NCBI GenBank assembly: GCA_003427395.1
Contig: BFEA01000127.1
Span: 2,417,600 to 2,475,220, forward strand
Length of the DNA stretch: 57,621 bases
From: Chara braunii
Taxonomy: Eukaryota; Streptophyta; Charophyceae; Charales; Characeae
Reading direction: 5' to 3'
In this document: positions 1-10,449 of the stretch, piece by piece
How the letters are laid out: each line of letters starts with the position of its first letter
Position numbering within the stretch: the first letter of the stretch is position 1
Notes under the pieces: generated by a model
Told to the model about the DNA's origin: nothing
Seen by the model: only the letters and a program-made list of their open reading frames with translations
Databases searched by the model: none
Translations under genes and position numbers: made by a program

Positions 1-1104
1 ACTTCCCCTACTAGCTGTATCTACCAGTCAGTCTCTCTGAGAAGCTACGGTACCAACTCGCATTTTCTCTCTCTGCTGGCGCTCATCTCCTGAGCCGCAT
101 TCTTCAGCAAGTGTATCCAACAGCGAATGCCATGACTGGGGAGGGCAGCCGCCTGAATTGAGTTGATCAGCGTGGCATCATTCCTTTTCTCATGGACGAA
201 GGGCCGAGATTCTCCTCAGTCTGAGCAGCTGAAATTCGGCTGCGATCTGACACTTGCTGCGCCCAGAAGGCACTGGATGCATCTAGAAACCATTTCTGAG
301 GGCGTAGTCACACTCACACTTATCCTGAATGCATCTGACCGCATTTACAGCCAGCCGGACCTGTATGCATCTGGCCTCAATTCCATCCAGAAATAGGTGA
401 AAAAGTGCTAGTGAGAGTATGCCCTGAGGCTTTGGAGTTGTGCGTGATCTGTGGCCTTGGTCGACTTCCGGAGGCATCTTTGATTCCTATGCTGCAGGGC
501 CCAGCAGAGCCTCACTGTTGATATTCTGGGGGCCTGGATTAACTTCCTCAGGCCCTGTGCCCCTAGGATATTGACCTCAGTATGTCTGCTTGCACCCCCA
601 CCAGACCTTACAGTGCGAGTCTCGAGACCCCAAAATAACATTGGATTGACCAAAATGTTGATTTCTGGGGGCGGCAGGGGGGCTGAATTGACTTTTTTGC
701 CAGCCCCTGGGGACTCAGGGGACTTCTGCTTGCGTTCCCAGGACCTTACAGCCTAACTTCCGATACCCGAAAATTTCCAGCTTGATCAAAAGCTTTGACC
801 CCAAGACTGCTGCAATGCTAGTTTGACTGCGGATCCTTCCATTGAGGGGAAGGGAAAAAAGAAATAATAATAAAAAAATTGGGGAGCAAATTCCGAGCAA
901 TCTATTTGGCTGCCGGAAGTTTGAAACAATCTTCTGAGTGAATTGAAAGCTTTCCTAAAGTGGAAACCGAGAACAGTAAAAATGTATACTTACCTATTAA
1001 AGCCTCAACCAAAAGCTTGGACCCCAAGTATGTTTGTCGAACCGGACATAAACTGAGACGGAGAATAGTAAAGAGGTATATACTTGAGCAGCCCAACTTC
1101 ACTA
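1..1104. other. Unrecognised non-coding stretch
   Basis: I see no convincing gene. Reading frames are short and have no recognisable domain. A unit around 770-830 (AAAGCTTTGACCCCAAGACT) resembles diverged copies near 1000-1035 and 2165-2215, so part of this stretch is old dispersed repeat. Confidence 0.5.
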
Positions 1105-1795
1105 TTAAAAAAAAAAAAAAAAAAAACTTACCTGAGTGGCGTTCAGTATATAAGCTTATTATCGTGATTTAACTGAAAGAATGTTGTGAAGCGCTGAGTA
1201 ATGGAGACCAAGTTGGAAGCAATCTAAATAAGTTATCAGCTTCTCTGACTACCCTGTCACACAGGAGTTAACTTAATAAGTTAATACAGCTGTCTTAAGT
1301 TAACTCCTCCTGTGACAAGGTAGTTAGATAAATTAGATTGCTGTCTTGAAGCACCAGTACACCACACATCGGCCCGCGGGTGTGTCAGCATGAAACCCGC
1401 ACCACTTCGGAGGCTGCTGATTTTTTTTTTCAACGGCGGGCCTGGCCACGCGGCGCCTTCGACTGTTGCTTGTGGCGACAAAAACTTTCTGCAAGGCTGC
1501 GGCCGTGTACTAGAGGTTTAAGCGAACTCCTCCTGTGACAAGGTAGTTAGATAAGTTAATACAGCTGTCTTAACACTCCTCCTGTGTGACAAGGTAGTTT
1601 GTTAGATTGCTGAGTAATGGAAAAATTTTAAATTGACTGTCCACAAACCGAAGTAGTAGAGCAGGTAAATAGATTGCTTCCGCCTTTGTTTTCCATTACT
1701 CGGCGCTTCACTACATTTGTTACATTTGTTTCAGTCAATTGAATTCACGCTAGGCTTACTAAAGGCCACCACTCAGGTAATTTTTTTTTTTCAGT
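1105..1795. repeat. Fold-back / MITE-like element with long inverted arms
   Basis: The left arm (about 1107-1236) and the right arm (about 1663-1791) are imperfect reverse complements for more than 100 bp. Both have, in order, an A-run, TTACCTGAGTGG, an ACTGAAA segment, GTGAAGCGC, GAGTAATGG and AAGCAATCTA. Nested inside is a second inverted repeat, 1256-1276 against 1295-1316, built on GAGTTAACTTAA. A direct copy of CTCCTCCTGTGACAAGGTAG also recurs at 1302-1325 and near 1525-1550. No coding capacity is visible, which fits a non-autonomous DNA element. No clear target duplication was found. Confidence 0.6.
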
Positions 1796-2583
1796 CTAGT
1801 TTAGCTTATTACTAGTCATTACCTGCGTAGCATCGCGTTCGGGCTCGGTGACCAAACCCGAACACACACACACACACACACCACACACACCACACACACG
1901 AGAACGCGTTCGGCAGCCCCCTGATTTGCGCTCGGCCGAACATGTTCCGTCCCCGCTTGGCCGAGCGTCCGAACATGTTCAGCTGCTCGGTGGGGCACCG
2001 AACATGTTCAGTGTGCTACACAGGTTATTACCACTTATTAGTTCATTTACTAGAGCAAAGTTCAGCAAACCCAAGTAAATGAAGCTTTATTATGAACTAA
2101 AGCTACAAACTAGACTAAGTACCGCAGGACTGTAAGGCCCGATTCCTGAGACCGGCAAAACAATCGTTGGCTTGACCACAAGCTGCGACCCAAAGACTGG
2201 TGAGATTCCAGGAGTTATTTGGCCTTCAATGGAAGAAAAACACAAAAAGTGATTCGGGAGCGAAGCTATATGAAAAACAGTCGCTGGCTGTAGCTGAGCA
2301 ACCTAAGAAAATGACATTTAATGAACTGAACTGAACTGAACTGAACTCGACTACGTATTCCTCAGCAACCTTGCCCAAACAACCAAAGGAAATGAACTAT
2401 GCCCAAGCAACCTTAAGGAAATGAACTAAACTCAAGCTAAACGAAGTAAAGTATACTTGACCAAATTCGCTAGGATTACTTTTTGTCACATCGGATATAC
2501 TTTCTTTTTTTTTTTCATAATATTAAATATTTCGAAATTTGAATTCCTTTTGAGGGGGCACGTTTCTTTTTTTTTGCTGCATG
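1796..2583. other. Non-coding stretch with CA microsatellite and three GAACATGTTC palindromes
   Basis: It holds a (CA)n run at about 1860-1900, three perfect 10-bp palindromes GAACATGTTC at 1938-1947, 1971-1980 and 2000-2009, and a short run of CTGAA repeats near 2330. No gene is recognisable. Confidence 0.5.
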
Positions 2584-3628
2584 TGCAAGGAACATGAATA
2601 TGGACGAAGCACAGAAATCCAGATTGCAAATTCACACTGAAGTCCAAGTAGTCAAAGCAAGAGCAGATAGCACAATGGAACCGAGTAACCATCCATTTGA
2701 GAACGATACAGAAGAATCATGNGTCAATGTCCAAGCCCAGCAGGGCAACACCAACAGCATAACCCAATGTAGCTCTCTCTCCTGAATGGCGCCAGGCGCC
2801 CTATCTACTCTACAGCCTAAGCCTACAACTACAGCAATGAAAGCAACCAGACAACTTGACGACCAGCGAGTGATGATGTCAACACCAATGCCGACCTCCA
2901 CCTCCACCAGGTACGTCTCCTCCTTCACCCACACTCTCCCTTGTTATCCCACACAGCGCCCTTCACCTCCGAAGAACCACCTTCGCCCTCACATCCCCTG
3001 CGCCCTCAGGCAGCCCGGCTATGGCCGCCAGCGCCCTGCGCACACAGGCAGCGCCCTACCGCTTTAGCGCTAGCCTGCTCCCTCAGCCTTAGCGCAGCAC
3101 AGCAGCTCGCGTTCGCGCAGCATGCCGGCATTGCCTGCACTGGCCAAGATCCCTGCCCACTCGCCCTGCTTGCCTATATGCCAGTGTTGCGTGTGGGCGG
3201 CCTCCCTTCAGCCTGCGTCTGGGCCCCAGTGCCTGAACTCAGGCCCGATGCAGTTGAGGCCCGGGGCATGCAGTTGCGCCTCTTTNGTCAAGGCCTGCGG
3301 CCAGATTCAGATAGTGGGCCGATTTCCCTTTGGCATTTTCGGCCTCTATACCCCGCGTGCATTGTCGGCCTCACGTTCAAGTGCCGAGGGCCTAACTAAC
3401 TCAGAGGCGCTGGGATTTTCCCCATTTGCTGAGATCCGAGACTCGGTGCACTCCAACCAACTGGCGTGCTNCAACTGTATGGACCCCACTTCGTGAAATG
3501 TTTGCANAGAGGGCTCTTGTTGATTTGCTGGCCCGCCTTCACTTAGGGCGGGCACGAGGCTTGCTGGGGCCTTAGCCCAGAACATGTACATCATGGCAAG
3601 GCCCTTACTTGAGGGCTCAATCCTCACA
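2584..3628 (-). repeat. 3' LTR of the Ty3/gypsy element
   Basis: This 1,045-bp sequence repeats at 10465-11505 with about ten differences, most of them clustered within the first ~40 bases (2598-2620). It is bounded by TG and CA in element orientation. Ambiguous bases occur at several positions. The polypurine tract abuts its inner edge. Confidence 0.93.
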
Positions 3629-3641
3629 TTCCATCCCCCTT
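3629..3641 (-). other. Polypurine tract (plus-strand primer)
   Basis: On the minus strand this reads AAGGGGGATGGAA and directly abuts the TGTGAGG start of the 3' LTR. That is the expected place and composition for the RNase H-resistant primer of second-strand synthesis. Confidence 0.85.
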
Positions 3642-3699
3642 AGCTTCGAGAGTCTGCTGAGATGCTTGCTTCGCAGGTGCCTTCCCTTTGAACATCCTC

Positions 3700-4242
3700 T
3701 CATATTCTGCCACCACCTGAGGAGCTGTGTCGAAAAATCAGTTCCTCTCTGGTGAACCACCGATCTTCTTTTGGATCCTTATGATGCTTGAATCTGACGC
3801 GATATTCTCTCTTGGGCTTAGGAGGTCTTCCTCTACCCAAAGGCTTCTGAACAGGCAGATCTCTGTGATCCACAATGTCGTCGATGTCCACTTGACCATC
3901 CATGGTTGGGGGCAGCATCGATCTCCTTGAAGGGAATTGATCAGTCTCAGCNAAAGGTGCAAGCTTTGAGGCATGAAAGACAGGGTGAGTGCGTAGGTGT
4001 CCAGGGATACGGATAACATAGGTAGGNCCATCCATCTCATCCCCCACTACATCCAGGACTTNCCAAGGACCAAAGTACTGAGGCATTAGTTTTCTAGAGA
4101 TACCGAATTCCTGTCCTAGCTCACTAGCCTTGACCCAGACACGTTCCCCTACCTGAAATGAGGACTGTCGTCGATGCTTGTTCTCAGAAGCAATCATTGC
4201 TTGCTGAGCTTTCTTAATATGCTCGACAACTTGCTGCAACAA
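3700..4242 (-). CDS. Integrase C-terminal (GPY/F) region and chromodomain-like end of pol
   Basis: This 180-residue segment is the end of the polyprotein. Near residues 30-100 it shows the integrase C-terminal module: GERVWVKAS, then YFGPW (GPY/F motif), then LRTHPVFHASKL. From about residue 117 there is a chromodomain-like stretch, with DIVDHRD and YRVRFKHHKDPKEDRWFTREEL. In chromoviruses this domain tethers integration to chromatin. The segment is in the same frame as the upstream integrase piece and is cut off from it only by TAG at 4252-4254. Three codons contain ambiguous bases. The stop lies just before the polypurine tract. Confidence 0.85.
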   Translation of the reverse strand: MLQQVVEHIKKAQQAMIASENKHRRQSSFQVGERVWVKASELGQEFGISRKLMPQYFGPWXVLDVVGDEMDXPTYVIRIPGHLRTHPVFHASKLAPXAETDQFPSRRSMLPPTMDGQVDIDDIVDHRDLPVQKPLGRGRPPKPKREYRVRFKHHKDPKEDRWFTREELIFRHSSSGGGRI

Positions 4243-4251
4243 CTTCTCATA

Positions 4252-4632
4252 CTACACACCATACTCAAGTGTGCCTGGAGTTGCAGAGGATCGGTTTTCA
4301 GGTATGAGGAAGTCTAGAGAAGATCTAGGCTTCCATCCCAAGTGCAGCTGATTAGGACTAACGCCGGTACTGCTGTGTACAGCGTTGTTGTACAAGTTGG
4401 CGATGAGAGGTAACTTCTCATCCCAGTCATCCTGGCTGGGCTTGATGTAATGTCTCAGCAGGTGCTGTACAATTTTGTTGATTTGCTCAGCCTGTCCGTT
4501 GGCTTCGGGGTGATTCCCTGAAGTCATCTGAAGTTGACTGCCCATCTGCTCAGCAGTTTTCTTCCACAGCTCATTTGTGAAACGGACATCTCTATCACTA
4601 ACGATTGTCTTTGGTAAACCAAAGTCTCGCAC
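4252..4632 (-). CDS. Integrase catalytic core, second half (broken pol)
   Basis: This 126-residue fragment carries the second and third residues of the integrase DDE triad: the D in IVSDRDVRF and the E in ANGQAEQ. The typical YNNAVHSSTGVSPNQLHLG region follows. The family function is insertion of the cDNA into the chromosome. The first catalytic D lies in the upstream piece. The two pieces share a frame and are separated by TAG at 4642-4644. The downstream TAG at 4252-4254 separates it from the chromodomain piece. Both amber codons could derive from CAG by C-to-T change, though that is inference. Confidence 0.88.
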   Translation of the reverse strand: MRDFGLPKTIVSDRDVRFTNELWKKTAEQMGSQLQMTSGNHPEANGQAEQINKIVQHLLRHYIKPSQDDWDEKLPLIANLYNNAVHSSTGVSPNQLHLGWKPRSSLDFLIPENRSSATPGTLEYGV

Positions 4633-4641
4633 CCAGTTGTC

Positions 4642-5832
4642 CTAGAACAACTTGATAACATGGTTCGTCCTTGCGGTCTCTGGCATGGCAACTAGTCTAG
4701 CGTACTTGGTGAATCGATCAATGATGACGAAGATGTGCCGCTTGCCACTCTTGCTGGTCACCAGGGTATCCATGAAGTCCATGGAAACACTCTGTCCTGG
4801 ACCAGCGGGGATAGGTAAGGGCTTCAGCAACCCAAGCGGTGCTTGAGTTCGTGGTTTGTCCCGCTGACAGACCTGACAGGTCTCTACATACTTCTTTGCG
4901 TCATCTAGCATTCCAGGCGACCAAAATCGTTGAACTAGATTAGCACTCGTCTTCTTGTAGCCGAAGTGTCCCGTTGCGCCGTGACATTCTCCTAGAAATA
5001 AACTACGCAAACGTTCACTTGATGGAACTACTAACCTTTTACACTCGGCCTTATCAAGAAAGAGTAACCCATCCACCATCACAAACTCACTTTCTGTGGC
5101 CTTGTCTTTTGCCTGAAGTTTGCGCATGATGTCCATCATGACAGGGTCTTCCTGATAGGCTCCCACCAACGATTGAGTTACTTCCTGAGATACACCAAAC
5201 TCAGAAACTAGCGCCCCTAGGTAGTCTGCTCTTTGAGATAGCGCATCCGCAACCTTGTTGTACTCTCCCTTCAGATACTCAAGCTTGAAGTCATATTGAT
5301 CTATGACCTCAATCCAGCGCTTGAGTGCATCGGAAAGAGCCGGTTGAGTCTTGATCCATTTAAGTGTCTGATGGTCAGTTCTCAAGTAGAAGAACCATCC
5401 CAACAGAAAATGTTTCCAATGGACAAGTGCCTTGTAGAGAGCATAGACTTGCCTTTCGTAGGTGGACTTTGCCAATTTCTTCGATGGCATTTTCTTGCTC
5501 ATGTACTCAACCGGTCTCAACTTCTTCCCATCCTGCTGAGCCAGCACTGCGCCAATGCCGTATTGGCTTGCGTCAGTGGTTACTATGAATGGCTTTTGAG
5601 GATCGGGAACCATGAGAACTTCATGATTCATGAATGCATGCTTCAATCGCTTGAAAGCACCCTCGCACTCATCACTCCAGTCCCACGGCGTGTCAAGTCG
5701 AGTTAGATCCGTCAAAGGAGAGGTGACTGTTGAATAGTTCTTTACGAAGTTCCTATAGTAGTCGCACATTCCTAAGAAAGATCTGACCTCAGTGACAGTC
5801 TGAGGTCGTGGCCAGTCTCGAATACTAGCCAC
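4642..5832 (-). CDS. RT thumb, RNase H and integrase N-terminal region (broken pol)
   Basis: This is the longest intact piece of pol, 396 residues. It starts in the RT connection ([19 protein letters not shown]). RNase H follows with its acidic residues visible: D in VTTDASQYG, E in TYERQVYAL, D in LRTDHQTLKW and D in VADALSQR. The integrase zinc-binding H-H-C-C motif comes next (ECHGATGHFG to CQVCQ), then the first integrase catalytic D in SMDFMD. It ends at TAG 4642-4644 within the core. The upstream junction is a small deletion near 5870 that removes the usual segment just after the RT palm and shifts the frame. Confidence 0.9.
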   Translation of the reverse strand: MASIRDWPRPQTVTEVRSFLGMCDYYRNFVKNYSTVTSPLTDLTRLDTPWDWSDECEGAFKRLKHAFMNHEVLMVPDPQKPFIVTTDASQYGIGAVLAQQDGKKLRPVEYMSKKMPSKKLAKSTYERQVYALYKALVHWKHFLLGWFFYLRTDHQTLKWIKTQPALSDALKRWIEVIDQYDFKLEYLKGEYNKVADALSQRADYLGALVSEFGVSQEVTQSLVGAYQEDPVMMDIMRKLQAKDKATESEFVMVDGLLFLDKAECKRLVVPSSERLRSLFLGECHGATGHFGYKKTSANLVQRFWSPGMLDDAKKYVETCQVCQRDKPRTQAPLGLLKPLPIPAGPGQSVSMDFMDTLVTSKSGKRHIFVIIDRFTKYARLVAMPETARTNHVIKLF

Positions 5833-6188
5833 CTTCGCATCTTCCGGCCTAATCCCTTCCGCGGATATAATATCTTAGTGTGACCAAACTCACACTTCTC
5901 TAGGTTGACCTTATACTTGTGTTGTCGCAAGAGTGAAAGTACAGTCTCAACGTGCTGTGCATGCTCCTCGGCAGACTTACTGAAGATCAGAATGTCGTCA
6001 AGGTAAACCACGACAAACTTATCTAAATGGTCATGGAAGATCCGATTCATGGCGTGCTGGAATGCTCCTGGCGCATTGCAAAGACCAAAGGGCATCACTA
6101 CAAACTCATACAGACCATATCGAGTCTGAAAAGCTGTCTTGTGTTGGTCCTCAGGTCTTATAGCGGTCTGATGATAGCCGAATTTCAA
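5772..6188 (-). CDS. Reverse transcriptase palm with YLDD active site (broken pol)
   Basis: The piece includes [18 protein letters not shown] and the catalytic [11 protein letters not shown], followed by LEKCEFG. It is the polymerase palm that makes cDNA. Codons just upstream of the first methionine in this frame still read TIDLK, so the first catalytic aspartate is present. The join to the upstream fingers piece near 6185 is frameshifted. The last ~30 residues run out of frame after [13 protein letters not shown]. The piece cannot work as a separate protein and is a relic of one polyprotein. Confidence 0.88.
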   Translation of the reverse strand: MKFGYHQTAIRPEDQHKTAFQTRYGLYEFVVMPFGLCNAPGAFQHAMNRIFHDHLDKFVVVYLDDILIFSKSAEEHAQHVETVLSLLRQHKYKVNLEKCEFGHTKILYPRKGLGRKMRRWLVFETGHDLRLSLRSDLS

Positions 6189-7191
6189 GTCTATAGTACT
6201 TGCATCCCTGCACCCTATCCAGTAGGTCGTCTATGCGAGGTAGAGGCTCGGCGTTCTTCACTCTGATGGCATTGAGGCCTCTATAGTCAATGCACATCCT
6301 CAATGTACCCCCCTTCTTAGGTACAAATAGTACTGGCGATCCGTAAGGGGAAGTACTAGGCCGGATCCATCCCTTCTTTGTCAGCTCTTTCTGTTGTCGC
6401 CGGAGTTCACCTAACTCGGCGGGAGCCATCCTATAGATCCTCCCCTTTGGGGTTTTACTCCCTGGGATGATTTCTATAGCGTGGACAACTTCCCTTTCTA
6501 CGACCCCTGTACGCTCTTCGAACAGATCAGGGAACTTAGCAATGACGCGTTCTATCTCTGGGGGTGTTTTAACGGCCTCCCCTTTCTCAAAGACATACAC
6601 TAGATACATGCCTTCCTCTTGGTTCTGTTTGTAATAGTTGTAGAACGTTGATGCGCACAAGCAGCCATAGATATCTATTATGCTACTGGCTTTGAACTTA
6701 GTCAATCTGACTGTCCTGCCATCGGGCAACTTATGCTTTAGCACCTTCTTATCCCAGTCGAACTGGGGCTTAGCAACCTGAAGGTAGTACATGCCTAACA
6801 ACATGTCTAATGGTAAGTCGCCGCTAACCAAGAACGAAATCTTATGATTAAGTTTTCCTCCTCCATAGGAGAAGGTACAGACTACGTCCTTGATATAGTC
6901 TGTGACTATCATGCGCTCCTTGTTGGCCAAAGTAGATGCTACAGGTCTACTAAGGTGCTGCACCCGGTCCTGTAGGTGCAGCCTTTCCAAACAGTCGCGA
7001 CTTATGTAATTCCGCGTGGAACCTATGTCTATGAAGGCACCACATTTGCGGCCTCCCACATCGACTTCCACCACAAAATGTTCCCCTCTAGGACCTCTCT
7101 TTAGTGCCACCCAAGATTCGCGAGGGTCCTTGTTTGACCACTCTCTTTCCAAACCTTCTAAGGCTTCAGACACATCTAACGTACAGAGCAT
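6151..7191 (-). CDS. Aspartic protease and RT fingers (broken pol)
   Basis: The 346-residue frame carries a retropepsin-like motif around residues 52-66 ([12 protein letters not shown]). The usual D-S/T-G triad reads D-I-G here, a change in an active-site position. From about residue 255 the RT fingers follow: [34 protein letters not shown] and MCIDYRGLN. The frame stays open upstream of the first ATG to TAG at 7210-7212, and beyond that to about 7326, where it overlaps the end of gag. It ends in a frameshift near 6185, just before the RT motif A. Confidence 0.87.
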   Translation of the reverse strand: MLCTLDVSEALEGLEREWSNKDPRESWVALKRGPRGEHFVVEVDVGGRKCGAFIDIGSTRNYISRDCLERLHLQDRVQHLSRPVASTLANKERMIVTDYIKDVVCTFSYGGGKLNHKISFLVSGDLPLDMLLGMYYLQVAKPQFDWDKKVLKHKLPDGRTVRLTKFKASSIIDIYGCLCASTFYNYYKQNQEEGMYLVYVFEKGEAVKTPPEIERVIAKFPDLFEERTGVVEREVVHAIEIIPGSKTPKGRIYRMAPAELGELRRQQKELTKKGWIRPSTSPYGSPVLFVPKKGGTLRMCIDYRGLNAIRVKNAEPLPRIDDLLDRVQGCKYYRLEIRLSSDRYKT

Positions 7192-7313
7192 AGTTTGGTC
7201 TAGATGAGTCTACGGGTTGACTAAAGAGTCATTAGCTATGGCCTTCTCATGAAGTGGGGAGGGTATCAGACCCACTTCAACTTGAGTAGAAGCAGCTAAA
7301 ACTTCCACCGGCC

Positions 7314-7553
7314 TCACATGTTTCCCGAGCTAGAAGCCTGGGAAGAAGATGCCCCCATCTTAGGAGGTATCTTCTGCGTGACCTTGGCGTTCTGACACTT
7401 GTACTGGGTGTGTCCATATTCACCACAGTTTATACAAGCGCCACGCACTCGGCGGTCCTGCCACACGTCTTGATCAAGACCTGCCTTGACCCAATCAGCC
7501 ACTTTGGTCTGATTGGAGGCGGCCTTCCCTTGACTCTTTGGTTGGCCCTTCAC
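7314..7553 (-). CDS. Gag nucleocapsid piece with CCHC zinc knuckle
   Basis: This 79-residue piece contains CINCGEYGHTQYKC, a C-x2-C-x4-H-x4-C zinc knuckle. In Gag this motif binds and packages the element RNA. A basic, K/Q-rich stretch precedes it. It is in the same frame as the main gag frame and is separated only by TGA at 7554-7556. The piece ends at TGA 7314-7316, next to the candidate frameshift heptamer. Confidence 0.85.
   Translation of the reverse strand: MKGQPKSQGKAASNQTKVADWVKAGLDQDVWQDRRVRGACINCGEYGHTQYKCQNAKVTQKIPPKMGASSSQASSSGNM
7320..7326 (-). promoter_or_regulatory. Candidate -1 ribosomal frameshift site (G GGA AAC)
   Basis: In the gag frame the minus strand reads TCG GGA AAC ATG TGA. 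This places the heptamer G GGA AAC, of the X XXY YYZ type, two codons before the gag stop at 7314-7316. A -1 slip enters the frame that leads into the protease. GGGAAAC is a known slippery class in retroviruses. No downstream pseudoknot has been tested, and this copy has TAG at 7210-7212 about 36 codons later. Confidence 0.55.
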
Positions 7554-8876
7554 TCAGCCACCAGCCTTAGCCTTAACTACTGCAGCGAGGGTGCTACCCT
7601 CAGCGGTCTCCTCGCCGTCGTACTCTGAACCGTCCAGCAGGTCTGTGAGCTCATCAATCTCTGTTTGAGTCCCATCGGACTCAACCATCATCAACTTCGC
7701 CCCTTTCTTCTTCCATTCATGCGGACTCTTCTTCTTTCTCGCATCACTCTGATAGGGTTGAGCATTTTCTAGTGTAGCCTCTAAGTCTAAGGCTTTTCTA
7801 GACAATGTCTCAAACAAATGGTACTCGAGGCGAGCCTCGCTGGCCAGCAAGTTCCTGAGGTTCTCTGGAAGACATCTAACAAACGTAGTGAACAGGAACT
7901 TGTCACTGTAGTTGATGCCTGGAACGACGATGAGGCTTTCTATGGTAGTCGTAAGCTCTCTGACCGACTTAAACTTTCTTTGATCTAGTCTGTTTATCGC
8001 ATCAGTGGCTATTTGTGCCAGCTGCGGATTGTGCCAGCGAGCTTCTACCATCTCAAAGAACTGATCTAACGTAATAGACTTAGCCCAGTCCGCCATACGT
8101 CGTCCATACCCGGCCTTTGCAACTATACCATCTAGCCATTTGGCTTCCTTACCCTCGAGGTAAGATGCAGCAGTAACCACTTCGTCCTCTGGCAAGGTCC
8201 TCTTCGCCTTCACCCAAACCGGAACTGTTCTCAACCAAGTGTTGAGTTCTTCGTCCTTCCTCTCGCTTGAGACGGCCAGAGGCGGTTTCATTGGGATCTT
8301 AGGGTACCATTGACCTTGCGGATGTCCCTGTTGAGGAACAGGTTGTTGCGGTGGGGTAGCTCCCACCGCTGGACCCGAAGAAGAAGAAGCAACAGTCTGT
8401 GCAACTGCTGCAGACGTGCCACTTGGTTGTGTGCCAGCTTGTACGGGAAAAGGGCCAGACATCGCCGTTAACGGCAACGGCGACTGTGCTGGTGGCCTAA
8501 GTCCTGGCCTTTGTAAAAGGTCCAAGATCTGGTCTAGGGTGCTCTGCATAAAGTCCAATCTGTTGTCCACATGCGCATGCAGTGACAACATATTGTTCTT
8601 CAATGTTTTCATTGGGTCAGACAGTCCTGACTCATCCAAACCCTCTAACTCAACTTTGTCTGCCTCTAACGTATCAAGCCTGGCTGCTCTTCGTTTGATC
8701 TCGTTTTCTCTGTCGGTTGCTTGCTTCAGTTCCCTTTCTAACTTCAGGCGGATCCTCTCGACCTGTTGGAGCTCTAAGAGCTCCCTGCCGCGTGGGGTCA
8801 AGGAGCTAAACTGCGAGCCCGCCATTTGGCTTGTGGACTGACTAGAACTTACTGCCCCGGAAGTACCCTGAGGCAT
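7554..8876 (-). CDS. Gag capsid-type protein of the Ty3/gypsy element
   Basis: The frame is intact for 440 residues. Residues ~25-80 are rich in E, K, R, L and Q and look like a coiled coil (around LELQQVERIRLKLERELKQ). A Pro/Gln/Ser/Ala linker follows. Residues ~200-370 match the retrotransposon gag style: LNTWLRTVPVW, ASYLEGKEAKWLDG and LDQFFEMVEARW. Gag assembles the particle around the RNA. The ATG at 8874-8876 directly follows a TGA at 8877-8879 that ends a short frame in the same phase. The zinc knuckle lies beyond the TGA at 7554-7556. Confidence 0.82.
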   Translation of the reverse strand: MPQGTSGAVSSSQSTSQMAGSQFSSLTPRGRELLELQQVERIRLKLERELKQATDRENEIKRRAARLDTLEADKVELEGLDESGLSDPMKTLKNNMLSLHAHVDNRLDFMQSTLDQILDLLQRPGLRPPAQSPLPLTAMSGPFPVQAGTQPSGTSAAVAQTVASSSSGPAVGATPPQQPVPQQGHPQGQWYPKIPMKPPLAVSSERKDEELNTWLRTVPVWVKAKRTLPEDEVVTAASYLEGKEAKWLDGIVAKAGYGRRMADWAKSITLDQFFEMVEARWHNPQLAQIATDAINRLDQRKFKSVRELTTTIESLIVVPGINYSDKFLFTTFVRCLPENLRNLLASEARLEYHLFETLSRKALDLEATLENAQPYQSDARKKKSPHEWKKKGAKLMMVESDGTQTEIDELTDLLDGSEYDGEETAEGSTLAAVVKAKAGG

Positions 8877-9170
8877 TCACAACAGGGTCCCATTGGTCCC
8901 TGACGAGGACACAGACGAGGATGCAGATGATGACGCATCAGAGCTTGTGCCGTTAGCCATTGCTACTGCTCTGGCTGCGGCTGCCTGCTCTCTAGCTGCT
9001 GCGTTTGCTGCTGCTATCCCTGCTGTTAGCGCCCGGGCTCTGCGTTCGGCACGAATCCGTCGTTCGTCTTCCGGTTGTAAGGCCTGATACACGTGTGGGA
9101 CCCTAAGTGCTCCCGAACGTGTAAGTCTCACATTGTCAACTCTACCCTCATCGATGTCTGATCCACTCAT
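8877..9170 (-). CDS. N-terminal gag extension or upstream ORF
   Basis: This 97-residue frame starts MSGSDIDEG, has an Arg/Ala-rich helical middle (EDERRIRAERRARAL), and ends in a Ser-rich tail. It is in phase with the main gag frame and ends at TGA, immediately followed by the gag ATG. Either it is the true N-terminus of gag and the TGA is a lesion, or it is a separate upstream frame with stop-start coupling. The sequence alone does not decide this. No known domain is recognised. Confidence 0.5.
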   Translation of the reverse strand: MSGSDIDEGRVDNVRLTRSGALRVPHVYQALQPEDERRIRAERRARALTAGIAAANAAAREQAAAARAVAMANGTSSDASSSASSSVSSSGTNGTLL

Positions 9171-10449
9171 TAGTTAGGCATACAGTATCTGCACTACAAC
9201 CCCCTGTTGGAGTCCTACCGCAGCATGTGTCTGACTGGCACCTAATTTTCTAAAAATAGTTGTGTCCGGTAGGTCCCCTACTTGACCGATCAAATGGCAA
9301 TCTACAGCATTCACAACAGATTGTCAACATAGTCTAAATGTATTTTGACTGGTTCACTTACAGCAGCATTAGATAGAACTGGCTGTGGTAGTATACAACA
9401 GTCCTACTCTCATCTGTCTGTGAGGTGTTAGCAGTCTGTCCACCAACTAATCAAAGATACAAAAAGACCATGTTGCAGATGTATGAATAGTGGGTATGGT
9501 TGTGTATCCAGTTGAGCATCAATTAGAACCTACCCTTCCCCTCAATCCAACATACCGAACAGCATCATTGAGCAGCGGTGTCTTCGTGTGTAAGTCGGCC
9601 CACCCCTGTGCCCAAGTCGTTACCGAGCAAGCCAGCCAGTCCACTCTTATTTACCCTCGTATGGAACGAGCCTTACAGCCGGTTGATCTGGCTGATCAGG
9701 AGGAATATTGAGACCGCCCCCATCTCTTCAGGAATTGTTTAACGTCGCAGTCAGGACGACGATCACAGCCAGAATCAATCCGAGTCCCCAACCAGAAATG
9801 TTTATAGACGGTCTGGTAAGCGTCTCATAAAAGGCTGGCACACCCGGCAGGACTTCTATTCAGCGCAGCAAGTGCCAAAATGGACAGCAGCCATCGCATG
9901 CGTGACCTACTCCCGTTGGGTTGGCATGGTGACCGTGACCCAGTGCTTCGACCAGGGCCCTTCAGAGGCACCGCCGTTTCTCCTTCCAGATGCTTCCGGG
10001 AAGATTGTCGTCTCTCAAGGTAGCGCGCTCACGACACCTCACCAAAAGAGAGGACTCTGAAGTTGGACTCACTTCCTAACGGTAAGAAGAGATTGAGAGA
10101 GTAGATAAGGTAAGGGAACAATGTACCTGGAGATAGTTGCCCCCAACCACAGATTTCTCACCAATTGAGCTGAGTGTGCATTTGATTACCGGTCTTGGCC
10201 TCGGTACCACCCAGAACGCAATGCAGTGCCACCTCAGCCTAATGCCACATCAGCATGCTCTCATCACCAGTCATACATTCCGCCTGTCACCACGGCATAA
10301 TGCCGTCTTAGCCTTCCGGCGCACACCTCTCTACCCAGGCTGTGCGCCTAATGTGGCCTGACGTCACAAGAACCAACTGCGAAGAAGCATCGTCAACGCA
10401 CCAAGTCTGTATAACGCCAGCGTGCCAAAGGTAAGTGGCGAGCAAACCA
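9171..10449 (-). other. Long 5' leader of the Ty3/gypsy element
   Basis: About 1.28 kb lies between the primer-binding site and the first gag ATG. I see no coding region in it. A few short internal repeats (GCCACATCAGC type near 10235-10255) are present. It presumably holds packaging and dimerisation signals, which cannot be identified by eye. Confidence 0.55.
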
